A stretch of DNA of 64,000 nt from positions 6,381,407-6,445,406 of the forward strand of contig NZ_ML123034.1 in the NCBI RefSeq assembly GCF_003846185.1, written 5' to 3'. The DNA comes from Streptomyces sp. ADI96-02 (lineage in GTDB: Bacteria > Actinomycetota > Actinomycetes > Streptomycetales > Streptomycetaceae). This document shows, one piece after another, positions 16,034 through 24,548 of the stretch (the first letter of the stretch is position 1; every line of letters begins with the position of its first letter). The notes under the pieces are model-generated. The model made no database searches, was not told the DNA's origin, and worked only from the letters and a program-made list of their open reading frames with translations. A program made the translations under genes and the position numbers.

Positions 16034-17404
16034 TCAGTGGGGCGATGGCGGCGGGTGCAGGCGCGCGGCGAAGACGATGATGTCGTCCTCCGGGTCGGTG
16101 CCGAAGGCGTCCACCAACTCGTCGCACAGGGCCTCCGGGTCGCCGGGTGCGTCGGCGGCTGCGGCGCCCAGGAGGCGCAGGCGGTCCTGGAGGTCGCTGC
16201 CACGTGTCTCGACGAGGCCGTCGGTGATCATGAGCAGTCGGCTGCCGGGCTCGATGGCGTGGCTGACGGCGACGGGCTGCGGCAGGCCCAGGCCCAGCAG
16301 CGGTCCGTGTTCCGTCAGATAGCGCGGCGTGGTGCCGGGGGTCAGGAGGAGGGGCGGCAGGTGGCCGGCGTTGGCCACCTCCAGGCGGGCGTTGCCCGGT
16401 TCGATGAGCACGATGCAGACCGTGGCGGTCCATCCCGGCTGGTGCAGTCCCAGGAGGCGGTCCAGGTGCTGGAGCAGGACGTGCGGCTGGTGGTCCTGGG
16501 CCGCGTAGGCGCGCAGTGCGTGCCGGAGCTCGCCCATGACGGTGGCCGCCCGGAGGGAGTGGCCGACGACGTCGCCGACCGCGAGGAGCAGCCCGTGCGG
16601 AGTGTTGACGGCCTCGTAGAAGTCGCCGCCGATCTCGGTCGAGGAGGTGGCCGGCAGATAGCGGACGGCGAGTTCCGCCCCGGGCGTACGGGGCAGGGCG
16701 GCGGGCAGGAACGTACGTTGCAGGGTCAGGGCCAGCTCGTGCTCCTGCCCGAAGCGCTCCACGACGTCCTTGTGCTCGACCGTCAGCTCCGCGTACAGGG
16801 CCATCACCCCGGCGTTGGTCTCGGTCAGCTCCTCGTTGAGGCGTTCCAGTTCGTCCCGTTGGGCGTGGGCCTCCTGCAGTGCGGCGATCAGGTCCCGGGT
16901 CTGGGCCTGGAGGTCGTCGATCGCGCTGGCCGGGGATTCGGACTCCAGGAGCGCCAGGACCTGTTCCGCCTTGAGGTCTCCGGCGGCACGTTCGGAGATG
17001 GCACAGGTGATCTCGATCCGGCCCCCGCAGGATCGGGGCGCGGACGGTGCCGGGAGGTGCGCGGCGCCGGGAGCGGGTTCGAAACGGGTCTGCGGCAGCA
17101 GCCGGGTGACGGCGTTCAGCGACTCGCTGCTCGGGGTGCGCTCGTCACGCCACTGCAGGACGGCCTGGAGGGCGGGCGGGTGCTGCTGCAGCGCGAAGGA
17201 GGCCGTCATCACGGCGGGGCGCAGCAGATCGCGCCCCAGCTCGCTGAGCGCCGTGGCCAGCCGTACCTGGTCGCGGCCGTCCAGACCGACCGCCCGGGCG
17301 ATGGTCTTGGCGCGGCGGCGCAGCGCGAAGACGTCCTGCTCGGTGCTGAGCGGCGAGACCAGTAGAGCGGTGTGATCGCGGGGACGGGGAACGGACGTGT
17401 TCAC
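16034..17404 (-). CDS. SpoIIE/PP2C-type phosphatase (RsbU-like) with degenerate ATPase-like N-terminus
   Basis: A 456-residue protein. Residues ~10-90 resemble an RsbT/RsbW HATPase fold but lack its key Asn and Gly-rich boxes. Residues ~165-215 form a Glu/Leu-rich coiled coil (RDELERLNEELTETN). From ~230 there is a SpoIIE PP2C domain: LPRTPGAELAVRYLPA, IGGDFYEAV, AVGDVVGHSLRAA, NAGHLPPLLL, MITDGLVETRG and a terminal DDIIVFAARL, with Asp ligands for two metal ions. It should dephosphorylate STAS antagonists. GTG 17404 overlaps the stop of the preceding gene (GTGA), so translation is coupled. It is the last gene of the rsbR-S-T operon, in the RsbU/RsbX position. Confidence 0.85.
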   Translation of the reverse strand: MNTSVPRPRDHTALLVSPLSTEQDVFALRRRAKTIARAVGLDGRDQVRLATALSELGRDLLRPAVMTASFALQQHPPALQAVLQWRDERTPSSESLNAVTRLLPQTRFEPAPGAAHLPAPSAPRSCGGRIEITCAISERAAGDLKAEQVLALLESESPASAIDDLQAQTRDLIAALQEAHAQRDELERLNEELTETNAGVMALYAELTVEHKDVVERFGQEHELALTLQRTFLPAALPRTPGAELAVRYLPATSSTEIGGDFYEAVNTPHGLLLAVGDVVGHSLRAATVMGELRHALRAYAAQDHQPHVLLQHLDRLLGLHQPGWTATVCIVLIEPGNARLEVANAGHLPPLLLTPGTTPRYLTEHGPLLGLGLPQPVAVSHAIEPGSRLLMITDGLVETRGSDLQDRLRLLGAAAADAPGDPEALCDELVDAFGTDPEDDIIVFAARLHPPPSPH

Positions 17405-18600
17405 CGTGGCGCCTTGGCGACCACCGCGCTGGCATCGTCGCGACGGGTCCCGGCATGCCGCAGCAGTCCGGCGGCGATGAGGGCCGGCGGGTGGTGCAGC
17501 AGACCGGCCAGATCGGCGGCGGTCCATCGTTCGCTCAGCCCGTCCGAGTGCATGACCAGGACCCCGTGGTCGGGGAGGCGGTGTTCGTACGTGCGGAGCT
17601 GGTGCATCTGGTGCCCGACGATGCCGGGGTGGGAGAGCAGAGTGGCGCGGGTCGTGGTGGTGACCAGCGCGGCGGTGATGTTTCCGATGCCGCAGAAGAG
17701 CAGCCGGCCGCCGGGCTCCAGACGGGCGACGGCGACGGCCGCGCCGCGGGTGCCGCGCAGGGCCCGGTGGATCTGCTCCATCGCCTGCTCGGGGGTCCGC
17801 GCGCCTCCGGCGCGGAAGGCCTGGACCGCGGCCCGCGCGGCCAGCGACGCCATCGGACCGTGCCCCAGCCCGTCGCACGACATCACCAGCACGCCCTCGC
17901 CGGGACCGGCGAGGGCGGCGCGTACCGGAACCGAGCGGCCGAGGGCGGAGGCGCGCCGCGGGTCCGCGTGCGGCCGGATCCCGGTCAGGGCCGACCAGTC
18001 GTGCCGCGCCGGCCCCGCCGCGCCGGGAGCGGCGGGCGTTGCGTCCTGCGGCTGGGGCGCGTGCCCGGTGTCCGTGCGCGCGGACCACGCGTCACCGCAG
18101 ACCTGCTCGCCGCCGATCGGACGGGTGATCCCGCCGACGGCGGGCTCACCGGACACCGATCGAGGCCGGGGATGCGGCCAGAAGCGGGCCAACTGCACAC
18201 TGCCGACTCCCGCCTGGGAGTGGATGTCGAAGGTGTCGGCCAGACGCTGGACGGCGCCGAGGCCGATGCCCAGCGTGCCGGCCGTCGACATCCCGTCCCG
18301 CAGAGCGGCCCGGACGTCCGCCATACCGGGACCTCCGTCCACCGCCACGACCTCCACCCCGGCCACGGCCTCGTTGCGCAGTACGCGCAGCAGCAGGGAG
18401 CCGTCGACGGCGTGTTTGGTGACGTTGCCCGCGAGTTCGGCGACGGCCAGCACCAGTTCGGCCGTGCGCCGCTCGCCCAGACCGATCCGCCGCCCCAGGG
18501 CGGCAGCCGCGCCGCGAGCCCCTTCCGGCTGATCGCGGAACCAGGCCACGTCCTCGCAGTCCACCAGCAGCGGTGGCTCGGGCGTCGTCACCGTACCCAC
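17401..18600 (-). CDS. Fused RsbT-like ATPase and RsbX-like PP2C phosphatase
   Basis: A 399-residue two-domain protein. Residues ~20-140 are a GHKL ATPase of RsbT/RsbW type, with LAVAELAGNVTKHA (N box), DGGPGMADVRAAL (G1) and GTLGIGLGAVQRLADTF (G2). A variable Pro/Ala/Gly linker leads to an RsbX-like PP2C domain (~205-395) with VMSCDGLGHGPMASLAARAA, LFCGIGNITAAL, VMHSDGLSERW and DDASAVVAK. In the stressosome cycle RsbX resets phosphorylated RsbR/RsbS, so this protein may combine kinase and phosphatase functions. It overlaps rsbT by 13 bp upstream and the next phosphatase by 4 bp downstream. Confidence 0.87.
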   Translation of the reverse strand: MGTVTTPEPPLLVDCEDVAWFRDQPEGARGAAAALGRRIGLGERRTAELVLAVAELAGNVTKHAVDGSLLLRVLRNEAVAGVEVVAVDGGPGMADVRAALRDGMSTAGTLGIGLGAVQRLADTFDIHSQAGVGSVQLARFWPHPRPRSVSGEPAVGGITRPIGGEQVCGDAWSARTDTGHAPQPQDATPAAPGAAGPARHDWSALTGIRPHADPRRASALGRSVPVRAALAGPGEGVLVMSCDGLGHGPMASLAARAAVQAFRAGGARTPEQAMEQIHRALRGTRGAAVAVARLEPGGRLLFCGIGNITAALVTTTTRATLLSHPGIVGHQMHQLRTYEHRLPDHGVLVMHSDGLSERWTAADLAGLLHHPPALIAAGLLRHAGTRRDDASAVVAKAPR

Positions 18601-19001
18601 TTGGTGATGGTGACGACGGTGCCGCGCCCCACTTCGGTGTCCAGGACGAAATCGTCCACGAGCCGTCTGGAGCCCGACAGCCCCAGCCCCATGCCGCCTC
18701 CCGACGTCCAGCCGTCGGTCAGGGCCAGATCGACGTCCGCGATGCCGGGCCCCTGATCGGTGAAGACCAGACGCGCTCCGCGTCGGCCGCGTTCCTCCAC
18801 CAGGGCGGCGGTCATGGTGCCGCCGCCGCCGTGGACGAGGGTGTTACGGGCCAGCTCACTGGCGGCCGTGATCAGTTTGGTCTGCTCCACCAGGGAGAAC
18901 CGGCACTCCTGGGCCAGGGCGCGCACCAGCTGACGTGCCCGTACCACCCCGGCGTTGGCAGTGATCTCCAGAACCTCCGGGCCACGGGAGGCGGGGCTCA
19001 C
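18588..19001 (-). CDS. rsbT: Anti-sigma/anti-anti-sigma regulatory kinase RsbT
   Basis: A 137-residue GHKL-fold serine kinase with the compact RsbT layout: AASELARNTLVHGGGG (N box), FTDQGPGIADVDLALTDG (G1) and SGGGMGLGLSGSRRLVDDF (G2), ending VGRGTVVTITKW. In Bacillus, RsbT phosphorylates RsbR and RsbS in the stressosome and, when released, activates the RsbU phosphatase. GTG 19001 overlaps the rsbS stop (GTGA). Gene order R-S-T with overlapping stops and starts supports the assignment. Confidence 0.92.
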   Translation of the reverse strand: MSPASRGPEVLEITANAGVVRARQLVRALAQECRFSLVEQTKLITAASELARNTLVHGGGGTMTAALVEERGRRGARLVFTDQGPGIADVDLALTDGWTSGGGMGLGLSGSRRLVDDFVLDTEVGRGTVVTITKWVR

Positions 19002-19438
19002 CGGCCGGCCGCGGTATCCGGCCCGACGCCCTCGGAACCGGCCTCGGCCGGGAACGCGGACAGAGGTTCGCCCTGAGCCCCGGCACGGGCCTGCTCCAGC
19101 ACGCGCAGCCCCTTGTCCAGGGTCAGCGCCGTCCGCACTCCGCCCAGGGACAGGCCGAGTTCGACCAGCGTGATGGCGACGGCCGGGCGCATCCCCACGA
19201 CGACGGTCTGCGCGTCCAGCAGCCGCGAGATCGAAGCGATCGTCGCCAGCATCCGGCCCACGAAGGAATCCACGATCTCCACGGCGGTGATGTCGATGAC
19301 CACGCCGTGAGCGCCGGACTCCACCACCGTGGCCGCGAGATCGTCCTGCAGCAGCATGACCGCCTGGTCGTCGAGGTCCGTCTGGATGGAGACCAGCAGC
19401 ACCTGTCCGATCCGGAGGACCGGAACGCGCTCGCTCAT
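18998..19438 (-). CDS. rsbS: Stressosome STAS protein RsbS
   Basis: A 146-residue single STAS domain. The phospho-acceptor serine is S58 in EIVDSFVGRML, the expected RsbS position, and the VVVGMRPAVAITLVELGLSL segment is typical of stressosome STAS proteins. The C-terminal ~25 residues after RVLEQARAG are a non-conserved tail. It forms the stressosome core with RsbR and sequesters RsbT. ATG 19438 overlaps the end of rsbR (stop at 19435-19437), so R, S and T are all coupled. Confidence 0.92.
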   Translation of the reverse strand: MSERVPVLRIGQVLLVSIQTDLDDQAVMLLQDDLAATVVESGAHGVVIDITAVEIVDSFVGRMLATIASISRLLDAQTVVVGMRPAVAITLVELGLSLGGVRTALTLDKGLRVLEQARAGAQGEPLSAFPAEAGSEGVGPDTAAGR

Positions 19439-20289
19439 CGGCTGCCGGCCTGCGGCACCGCGCGCGACAGGGCGACGCCGGAGCGGCGCAGCGCGTGCCG
19501 CAGCGCGTCGGCCAGCGTCGCCTTGGTGACGATGTCGCCGAAGTCGATTCCGAGGGCCACGATCGTCTGCGCGATCTGCGGGCGAATACCCGAGATGGTG
19601 CACTCCGCGCCCATCAGCCGGGCCGCGACGACGGTCTTCAGCAGGTGCTGCGCGACCTCGGTGTCCACCGCGGGAACGCCGGTGATGTCGATGATGGCCT
19701 GCTCGGAGCCGGTGTCGATCAGCGCCTGCAGCATCTTCTCCATCACCACCATGGTGCGCGCCGAGTCCAGCGTGCCCACCAGGGGCACACCGATCACGCC
19801 GTCCCACAGCTTCACGACCGGCGTCGACAGCTCCAGCAACTGCTCCGCCTGCGCCGAGATCAGCTCCTCGCGGGCACGGGTGTAGACCTCGATGGTGAAC
19901 AGGCCCAGCGCGTCCAGCAGCCCGGCGAACGTCACATACGCCCCCAGGTCGCCGTCCCCGCCGTCCGGTGACGGCTCCAGGACCTCCTTGAGCGCGAACA
20001 CGCTGACCGCGGTCTCGGTGGGCGTGAAGCCCTGCTGCGCCCGGTTGCGCGACAGCTCGGCGAGCAGCGCGCGGACCTCGCCGAACGCCTCGCCGCGCCC
20101 GTCCAGGCTGCCGCTGCCCAGAGCCGACACCAGCGCGGTGAAGATCTCCCCCAGCTCCCGCTGGACCTCCGCGCGGCTGACCCGCCCGCCCAGCGACCCG
20201 GTCACCTTGTCCGCCCACTCCGCGCCGAGGTCTTCGCCCCGGACCGTCAACAAGGCGATCAGACGATCCGAAACATCCTCACCGGCCAC
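19435..20289 (-). CDS. rsbR: Stressosome sensor/scaffold RsbR
   Basis: About 284 residues. The N-terminal ~150 residues are a helical, non-haem-globin-like sensor domain, ending in a linker helix (EELISAQAEQLLELSTPVVKLW). The C-terminal STAS domain has both conserved threonines phosphorylated by RsbT in Bacillus RsbRA-type proteins: T210 (VPAVDTEV) and T242 (RPQIAQTIVALGID). The start is uncertain: GTG 20289 has AAGAGG 9 bp upstream and is preferred, but ATG 20298 and GTG 20307 are in frame. It heads the operon rsbR-rsbS-rsbT-(RsbT/X fusion)-SpoIIE phosphatase. Confidence 0.9.
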   Translation of the reverse strand: MAGEDVSDRLIALLTVRGEDLGAEWADKVTGSLGGRVSRAEVQRELGEIFTALVSALGSGSLDGRGEAFGEVRALLAELSRNRAQQGFTPTETAVSVFALKEVLEPSPDGGDGDLGAYVTFAGLLDALGLFTIEVYTRAREELISAQAEQLLELSTPVVKLWDGVIGVPLVGTLDSARTMVVMEKMLQALIDTGSEQAIIDITGVPAVDTEVAQHLLKTVVAARLMGAECTISGIRPQIAQTIVALGIDFGDIVTKATLADALRHALRRSGVALSRAVPQAGSR

Positions 20290-20308
20290 TGCACACATCC
20301 TCTTCACG

Positions 20309-20338
20309 GGGAGACCAGACAGTCTCCCTGTGACCTTA
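20309..20338 (-). promoter_or_regulatory. Candidate rsbR promoter and inverted repeat
   Basis: GGGAGAC (20309-20315) and GTCTCCC (20322-20328) form a perfect 7-bp inverted repeat with a 6-bp spacer just upstream of rsbR. A minus-strand TAAGGT (20338-20333) sits where a -10 box would place transcription start at the repeat. No convincing -35 was seen. Confidence 0.3.
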
Positions 20339-20522
20339 GGCCATCGGGGTGGCCGCAGGGTTCCACCCAGGACACTTTCCGTGTGGTACGGGCGGCGGTC
20401 GCCGGGCGCCCGAGCAGCGGATGGCGGACAGCCGGCGGCGTCCGGCGGACGGAGGACCGCGGACGACGCGCCACGGTCCTCCGCCCCGCTCCCGCCCCGG
20501 GAGCTCGGCTTTCAGACGGCTC

Positions 20523-21263
20523 TCACGAGCTACCGACTGTCCTGCTGGAGACTTCCGTGCCCTCGTCGACGCCCTTGAGCTGTTTCGGATTGACCGCCGC
20601 TCCGGTCGCGCACTGCGCGGGCGCTTCCCGTACGGTCAGGATCGATCCGTGGTCGGGGCTCGGGAAGGAGGCCTTGATCCCAGGGATCTCGAAATAGGTG
20701 TCGACACCTGTGTCTATCTTGAGGGTTCCCGTGTACGTCTTGACGGCGGGCTTCAGTTCGAACCAGCTCTGTTTGCCCGGAGGCGCCTTGAGGACGTCGG
20801 TCTCTCCGACCTCCTTCGTGTCCTCCACTCTCGTTCCGTACTTGGTTTCTATCGACGCCTGGAACAAGCCCTCTATGCCGACGGACGCCCCGCCGCCTAT
20901 CTCCACAGAGGTCGACGTGGACGACCTGTACGCCCAGGTCACCCGCTGTTCGGCGGTCTCCGAACCGCAGTTGTTGAGGACTGAGAAGCCGGAGGCCGCG
21001 TCCGCCAGGCTCACGGCGGGCGCGTACCCGTCCTCCACCCCGTCGGTCTGGATCTCGCACGTGGCGCCGTCCCGTGGACAGACGTCGTTGAGAAGCCAGT
21101 TCCGTACGGCGGTGTCGGAAGGGCCCACCACCAGATAGCAGATCCCGTCCGACTCGCACTTCTTCGACCCGTCGTCGGCGTGGGCCTGCGGGGTGAGGCC
21201 GGCTGCGGTCATGGCCGCGACCGATACGGTGGCCATGGCGACGGCACGGAAATACTTGGGCAT
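20523..21263 (-). CDS. Secreted aerolysin/ETX-MTX2-like beta-rich protein
   Basis: A 246-residue exported protein. The Sec signal is PKYFRAVAMATVSVAAMTAAGLTPQAHA. The mature protein starts with a Cys-rich segment (KKCESDGICYLVVGPSD), then a long Ser/Thr-rich beta region from FSVLNNCGSETAEQRVTW through STSTSVEIGGGASVGIEGLF to KAPPGKQSWFELKPAVKTYTGTL. The alternating polar/hydrophobic pattern and the NC-start, Ser/Thr-hairpin, Pro-Gly-strand order are those of the aerolysin/ETX-MTX2 pore-forming fold. It is a distant relative of the tandem genes at 47684-49026. Start ATG 21263 has GGAGGAG 6 bp upstream. The fold call is an inference from pattern; pore formation is untested. Confidence 0.55.
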   Translation of the reverse strand: MPKYFRAVAMATVSVAAMTAAGLTPQAHADDGSKKCESDGICYLVVGPSDTAVRNWLLNDVCPRDGATCEIQTDGVEDGYAPAVSLADAASGFSVLNNCGSETAEQRVTWAYRSSTSTSVEIGGGASVGIEGLFQASIETKYGTRVEDTKEVGETDVLKAPPGKQSWFELKPAVKTYTGTLKIDTGVDTYFEIPGIKASFPSPDHGSILTVREAPAQCATGAAVNPKQLKGVDEGTEVSSRTVGSS

Positions 21264-21393
21264 GGATTTCTCCTCCGGTGGACTTTCCGGAAAAGCTATC
21301 GTGAGCCGATGCGGAGGAAAAGAGAAATGCGGCAAACAGTACGCAAGCGCCACTTCAAGAAAAAGCAACCAGGTATTTTTTCCCTCGTGTTGG

Positions 21394-21411
21394 CGTTCAG
21401 TTAAATGAACG
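21394..21411. promoter_or_regulatory. Palindromic operator candidate upstream of aerolysin-like gene
   Basis: CGTTCAGTTAAATGAACG is an inverted repeat with perfect 6-bp arms (21394-21399, 21406-21411) and an AT-rich centre, about 130 bp upstream of the start at 21263. The stretch 21284-21411 is unusually AT-rich, consistent with a regulated promoter. A second small palindrome TTTCCGGAAA lies at 21284-21293. Confidence 0.4.
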
Positions 21412-21531
21412 GGTGATACAGGCGGCCGGCGATGGCCGACGGTTTTCGCAGGTCTGAACGGCCCCGAGGCCACCCCGCCGGCGCGGAGCCGGTCGTCGGT
21501 CACGTGCCCCGCCCGCGCCCGCGCGTGCAGC

Positions 21532-22020
21532 TCAGGCCGCTTCCCCCGCGGCTACCTCCGCCCAGTGAACAGCCCCGTACCGGCCCTTGGAGGTCTCGGG
21601 GTTGGCGGTCAGCGCGGCGATGACGTCCCGGCCTCTGCCGCCTTCGTCGAAGGACTCGGGCGGTGGAGTCGAAGCGAGGTCCGCCGGCGCCGGCCCGCCG
21701 TCGGCGACCGCGATGCAGACGACGCGGTGGTCCGCGCTCTGCGTGACGTGCAGGCACACAGGCGGTTGGGCGTGCTCGACGGCATTGGTGACGAGCTCCG
21801 AGACCACGAGCAGGACGTCCTGCGCCGCGACTTCCTCGACACCCCAGGTGGACAGGGCCGCGCGAGTCACGGACCTGGCAGTCCGCACGGAGTCCCGACG
21901 GTGCGGGAGCGTTCTGGAGAAGTCAGGCTCTACCGCTGTTCGCGGCGTGGCGCTACAGGTCAGGTGGGCACGTGGCGATGTTGGGGTGCACGCCCCGGCG
22001 GTACTGCGCGTGCTGGTCAT
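21532..22020 (-). CDS. RsbW-like ATP-binding protein
   Basis: A 162-residue GHKL (HATPase_c_2) protein of the large Streptomyces anti-sigma kinase-like family. The ATP pocket has VVSELVTNAVEHA (N box), VADGGPAPADL (a degenerate G1) and DEGGRGRDVIAAL (G2). The N-terminal ~40 residues are Ser/Thr/Arg-rich and not conserved. ATG 22020 has GGGAGG 6 bp upstream. It stands alone, without an adjacent STAS or sigma gene, though several are within 25 kb. The partner is unknown. Confidence 0.8.
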   Translation of the reverse strand: MTSTRSTAGACTPTSPRAHLTCSATPRTAVEPDFSRTLPHRRDSVRTARSVTRAALSTWGVEEVAAQDVLLVVSELVTNAVEHAQPPVCLHVTQSADHRVVCIAVADGGPAPADLASTPPPESFDEGGRGRDVIAALTANPETSKGRYGAVHWAEVAAGEAA

Positions 22021-22169
22021 GAGAGACCTCCCGGACTGGCAACGGAGCCTCATTCGCATAGGGGCCTGGCGCTTCCTTCCTACGTGCGGCACGGTGCCGC
22101 GGCCCCAGGAACAATTCCCAGTCCTCCGCTCCCGCCAGGGACCGCCTCAGGGCTGGCGCGGGACCGCCC

Positions 22170-23282
22170 TCACCTGACCACGCCGGCCGTTCCCCGTTCA
22201 CCGGATGCCTCGCGTACTCGGTCGGGGACGCGCCGATCGGCGCGCAGGGCCTTCCAGAGCGACCGGCACGGCTCCTCCTGAGGCACCACCCGGTTGGGAT
22301 CGCGGGTATCGGCGCCGACCGGGAGCGTGACAGCGGTGATGTTCCGGGAGTCCACCCCCTCCATCCGGTGGGCCAGTCCCGCCAGCGCCCTGGCGGATCC
22401 GAGGGAGGAATCCGTGGTGATGCTGCGAGCCCCGATCCCGGCGAGGCGGTACAGCTTCGCGGGCTGCCTGAGCACGTCGACCGCGCGGAACCTGGCGGCG
22501 AGCGCTTTCACGAACGCCTGTTGCAGGGCGATACGCCCGAGGTCGCTCCCATCCCCGACGCCGTGCCGGGTGCGGACGAGAGCCAGTGCCGTCCTCCCGT
22601 CCAGGCGGTGGCTGCCGGCGGGCAGGTCGAGGTGGCTGTATCGGTCATGGATCGCCTCGGTGGTGGTGACGTCCACTCCGCCCAGAGCGTCGATCACCTC
22701 GACGAATCCCTGGAAGCCGATCTCGACGAAGTGGTCCATCCGCAGACCGGACAGCTGCTCCGCCGCTGCCACCGCGCAGGCCGGGCCGCCCGACGACAGC
22801 GCTTCGTTGAACATGATCCGGCCACCGCTGTCGTGCTGCCGGCAGGGAGCACCGCGGGGGCGGCGCATCAGGGTGTCGCGTGGAATGCTGACCACGTCCG
22901 CCCGGTGCCCCGCGGCGTCGAGATGGACGACCATCGCGGTGTCCGAACGGCTTCCGCCCTCATCCCGGCCGAATCTGCCGTCGGCACCCGCCCGTGAGTC
23001 GGAGCCCAGGACCAGTATGTTCATCGCGCCCCGGGGTTCCGCGGACGGCCGCCGGTCGCCCAGGGCCCGGTCGACGTCCACCGTGGTGAGGCTGTCGTCC
23101 AGCCGTCGCAGCAGGTAGGCCGCGCCGGAAGCGCCGAGTACCCCCAGGCCGAGTACGACGGTCAGCAGCACGGCTCCTCCGCGACGGCCGGTGCGCCGGC
23201 GATGACGCCCCGTGCCGCGCACACCGTCGCGCGCGAGTGCTGCCCGCGGTTCGGTTCCGGTGGACTTCTCCTGGTCGGACAT
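22170..23282 (-). CDS. LytR-CpsA-Psr (LCP) family protein
   Basis: A 370-residue membrane-anchored LCP protein. A basic cytoplasmic N-terminus (RGTGRHRRRTGRRGG) precedes one transmembrane helix (AVLLTVVLGLGVLGASGAAYLL, ~36-58). The extracellular catalytic domain has the family motifs MNILVLGSDSRAG, RSDTAMVVHLD, VSIPRDTLM, FVEVIDALGGVDV and LDGRTALALVRTRHG with downstream SDLGRIALQQAF. LCP enzymes transfer undecaprenyl-linked glycopolymers to peptidoglycan using conserved Arg/Asp residues. The last ~25 residues are a polar tail. It lies upstream of, and divergent from, a two-component regulator gene 492 bp away. Confidence 0.9.
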   Translation of the reverse strand: MSDQEKSTGTEPRAALARDGVRGTGRHRRRTGRRGGAVLLTVVLGLGVLGASGAAYLLRRLDDSLTTVDVDRALGDRRPSAEPRGAMNILVLGSDSRAGADGRFGRDEGGSRSDTAMVVHLDAAGHRADVVSIPRDTLMRRPRGAPCRQHDSGGRIMFNEALSSGGPACAVAAAEQLSGLRMDHFVEIGFQGFVEVIDALGGVDVTTTEAIHDRYSHLDLPAGSHRLDGRTALALVRTRHGVGDGSDLGRIALQQAFVKALAARFRAVDVLRQPAKLYRLAGIGARSITTDSSLGSARALAGLAHRMEGVDSRNITAVTLPVGADTRDPNRVVPQEEPCRSLWKALRADRRVPDRVREASGERGTAGVVR

Positions 23283-23774
23283 GCTGTTCCATCACTCCCT
23301 GGGCGGACGACGGAGTCCACCGGCGGCCCCGTTCGTCCTCGGCCGGTCGTCCGGATCCACCGCTGCCGGACGATCCGCCACGGACCCGCCCACGTTTCTC
23401 CGCGCGACGGCCGGGAACAGCCGGGCGTTCGGAGCCCGGCGACGACTTCTCCGTCAACGTAGGGGGAGCGGGGTGAACGCCGCGCTGGACCGAGGTGCGA
23501 GGACGGATAAACCGGCCGCGCCACGGAGACGGACGCCCCTGAGGGCTGTCCGCGATCCCTGGCGGGCGCGGGACGACCGCTACGGCACCTCGCCGCGTTG
23601 TCGGAACGACGCCGGAGAGCCGGACCGGCGTACGACATTCGCGCTTTCGGCCCGGTGGCAGGCCACGCGAAGACGCACGGCGTGCGGGCGCACGTTTAAC
23701 CCGACGTTAAGCGTGAGATGCCATGATGCTCGATCGGTGATTCTCTCGCGTCAACTCATCGAGGTGCACAGCCC
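23283..23774. other. Intergenic region between LCP and response regulator genes
   Basis: No coding sequence is convincing in this 492-bp divergent gap. Its right third becomes AT-richer and holds the direct repeat described at 23692-23712. Confidence 0.5.
23692..23712 (+). promoter_or_regulatory. Direct-repeat box upstream of response regulator
   Basis: ACGTTTAAC (23692-23700) and ACGTTAAGC (23704-23712) are direct repeats with a 12-bp period, 63 bp upstream of the GTG. Near-11-bp direct repeats are the usual target of OmpR/PhoB-type regulators, so this may be an autoregulatory site. Confidence 0.4.
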
Positions 23775-24455
23775 GTGAAAGTAATGATCGTCGAAGACGA
23801 TGAGAAGGTGCGCGAGGGGATCGCCGACGGGCTGAGGGCTTTGCGGCACGAGGTGGTGACCTGCGGAACGGGGTCCGAGGGCCTGGGTATGGCCATGACA
23901 CGTAATCCGGATTTCATCCTGCTCGATCTCGGTCTGCCCGATCTCGACGGGCTGGACGTGCTGAAGATGCTGCGCACGACCCTGACCACCCCGGTGCTGA
24001 TCACTTCGGGAAGGGACGCGGACGCGCAGATCGTTCGTGGACTGGGCCTGGGGGCCGACGACTACCTGGTCAAGCCCTTCACCGTTTCCGTCCTGAACGC
24101 CAGGATGATGGCCGTCACCCGGCGATGCCGGCAGGCTTCCGAGCAGGAGGAACTGCGTATCGGCGGACTCGTCGTCGATCCGCGCGGGCACACCGCGGAA
24201 CTGGACGGAAGGGTTCTGCCGCTCCGGCCGAAGGAATTCCGCATCCTCGCCTATCTCGTGGAGAACGCCGGCCGGGTCGTCAGCAAGAGCGAGCTGCGGG
24301 CGGAGATATGGGAGGACGAGATGTCCTGTGCGGACAAGACGCTCGCCGTGCATCTGTCCTGGCTTCGACGCCACCTGGGCGAGACGGCGGCGGCACCCGC
24401 CTATCTCCACACGGTGAGGGGTGTGGGAATCAAAGTGGTGAACCCCGGACGCTGA
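23775..24455 (+). CDS. OmpR/PhoB-family response regulator
   Basis: A 226-residue response regulator. The receiver domain has the acidic pair EDD (7-9), the phospho-acceptor D51 in LLDLGLPD, the switch Thr/Ser in LITSGRD and K100 in VKPF. The C-terminal winged helix has LRPKEFRILAYLVENAGRVVSKSELRAEIW and ends with the HTVRGVGIKV hairpin. GTG 23775 is the start. The likely cognate sensor kinase is convergent, 93 bp beyond the end of this gene, an unusual arrangement for a two-component pair. Confidence 0.92.
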   Translation: MKVMIVEDDEKVREGIADGLRALRHEVVTCGTGSEGLGMAMTRNPDFILLDLGLPDLDGLDVLKMLRTTLTTPVLITSGRDADAQIVRGLGLGADDYLVKPFTVSVLNARMMAVTRRCRQASEQEELRIGGLVVDPRGHTAELDGRVLPLRPKEFRILAYLVENAGRVVSKSELRAEIWEDEMSCADKTLAVHLSWLRRHLGETAAAPAYLHTVRGVGIKVVNPGR

Positions 24456-24548
24456 CGGACCGCACCCTGTCACGGGACAGCCCTGAGACCAGCGGCCTCA
24501 GTCGGGGGTTCCCGTGAGTGACGGGTGCGGGTACGGCGCGGTGAATCG

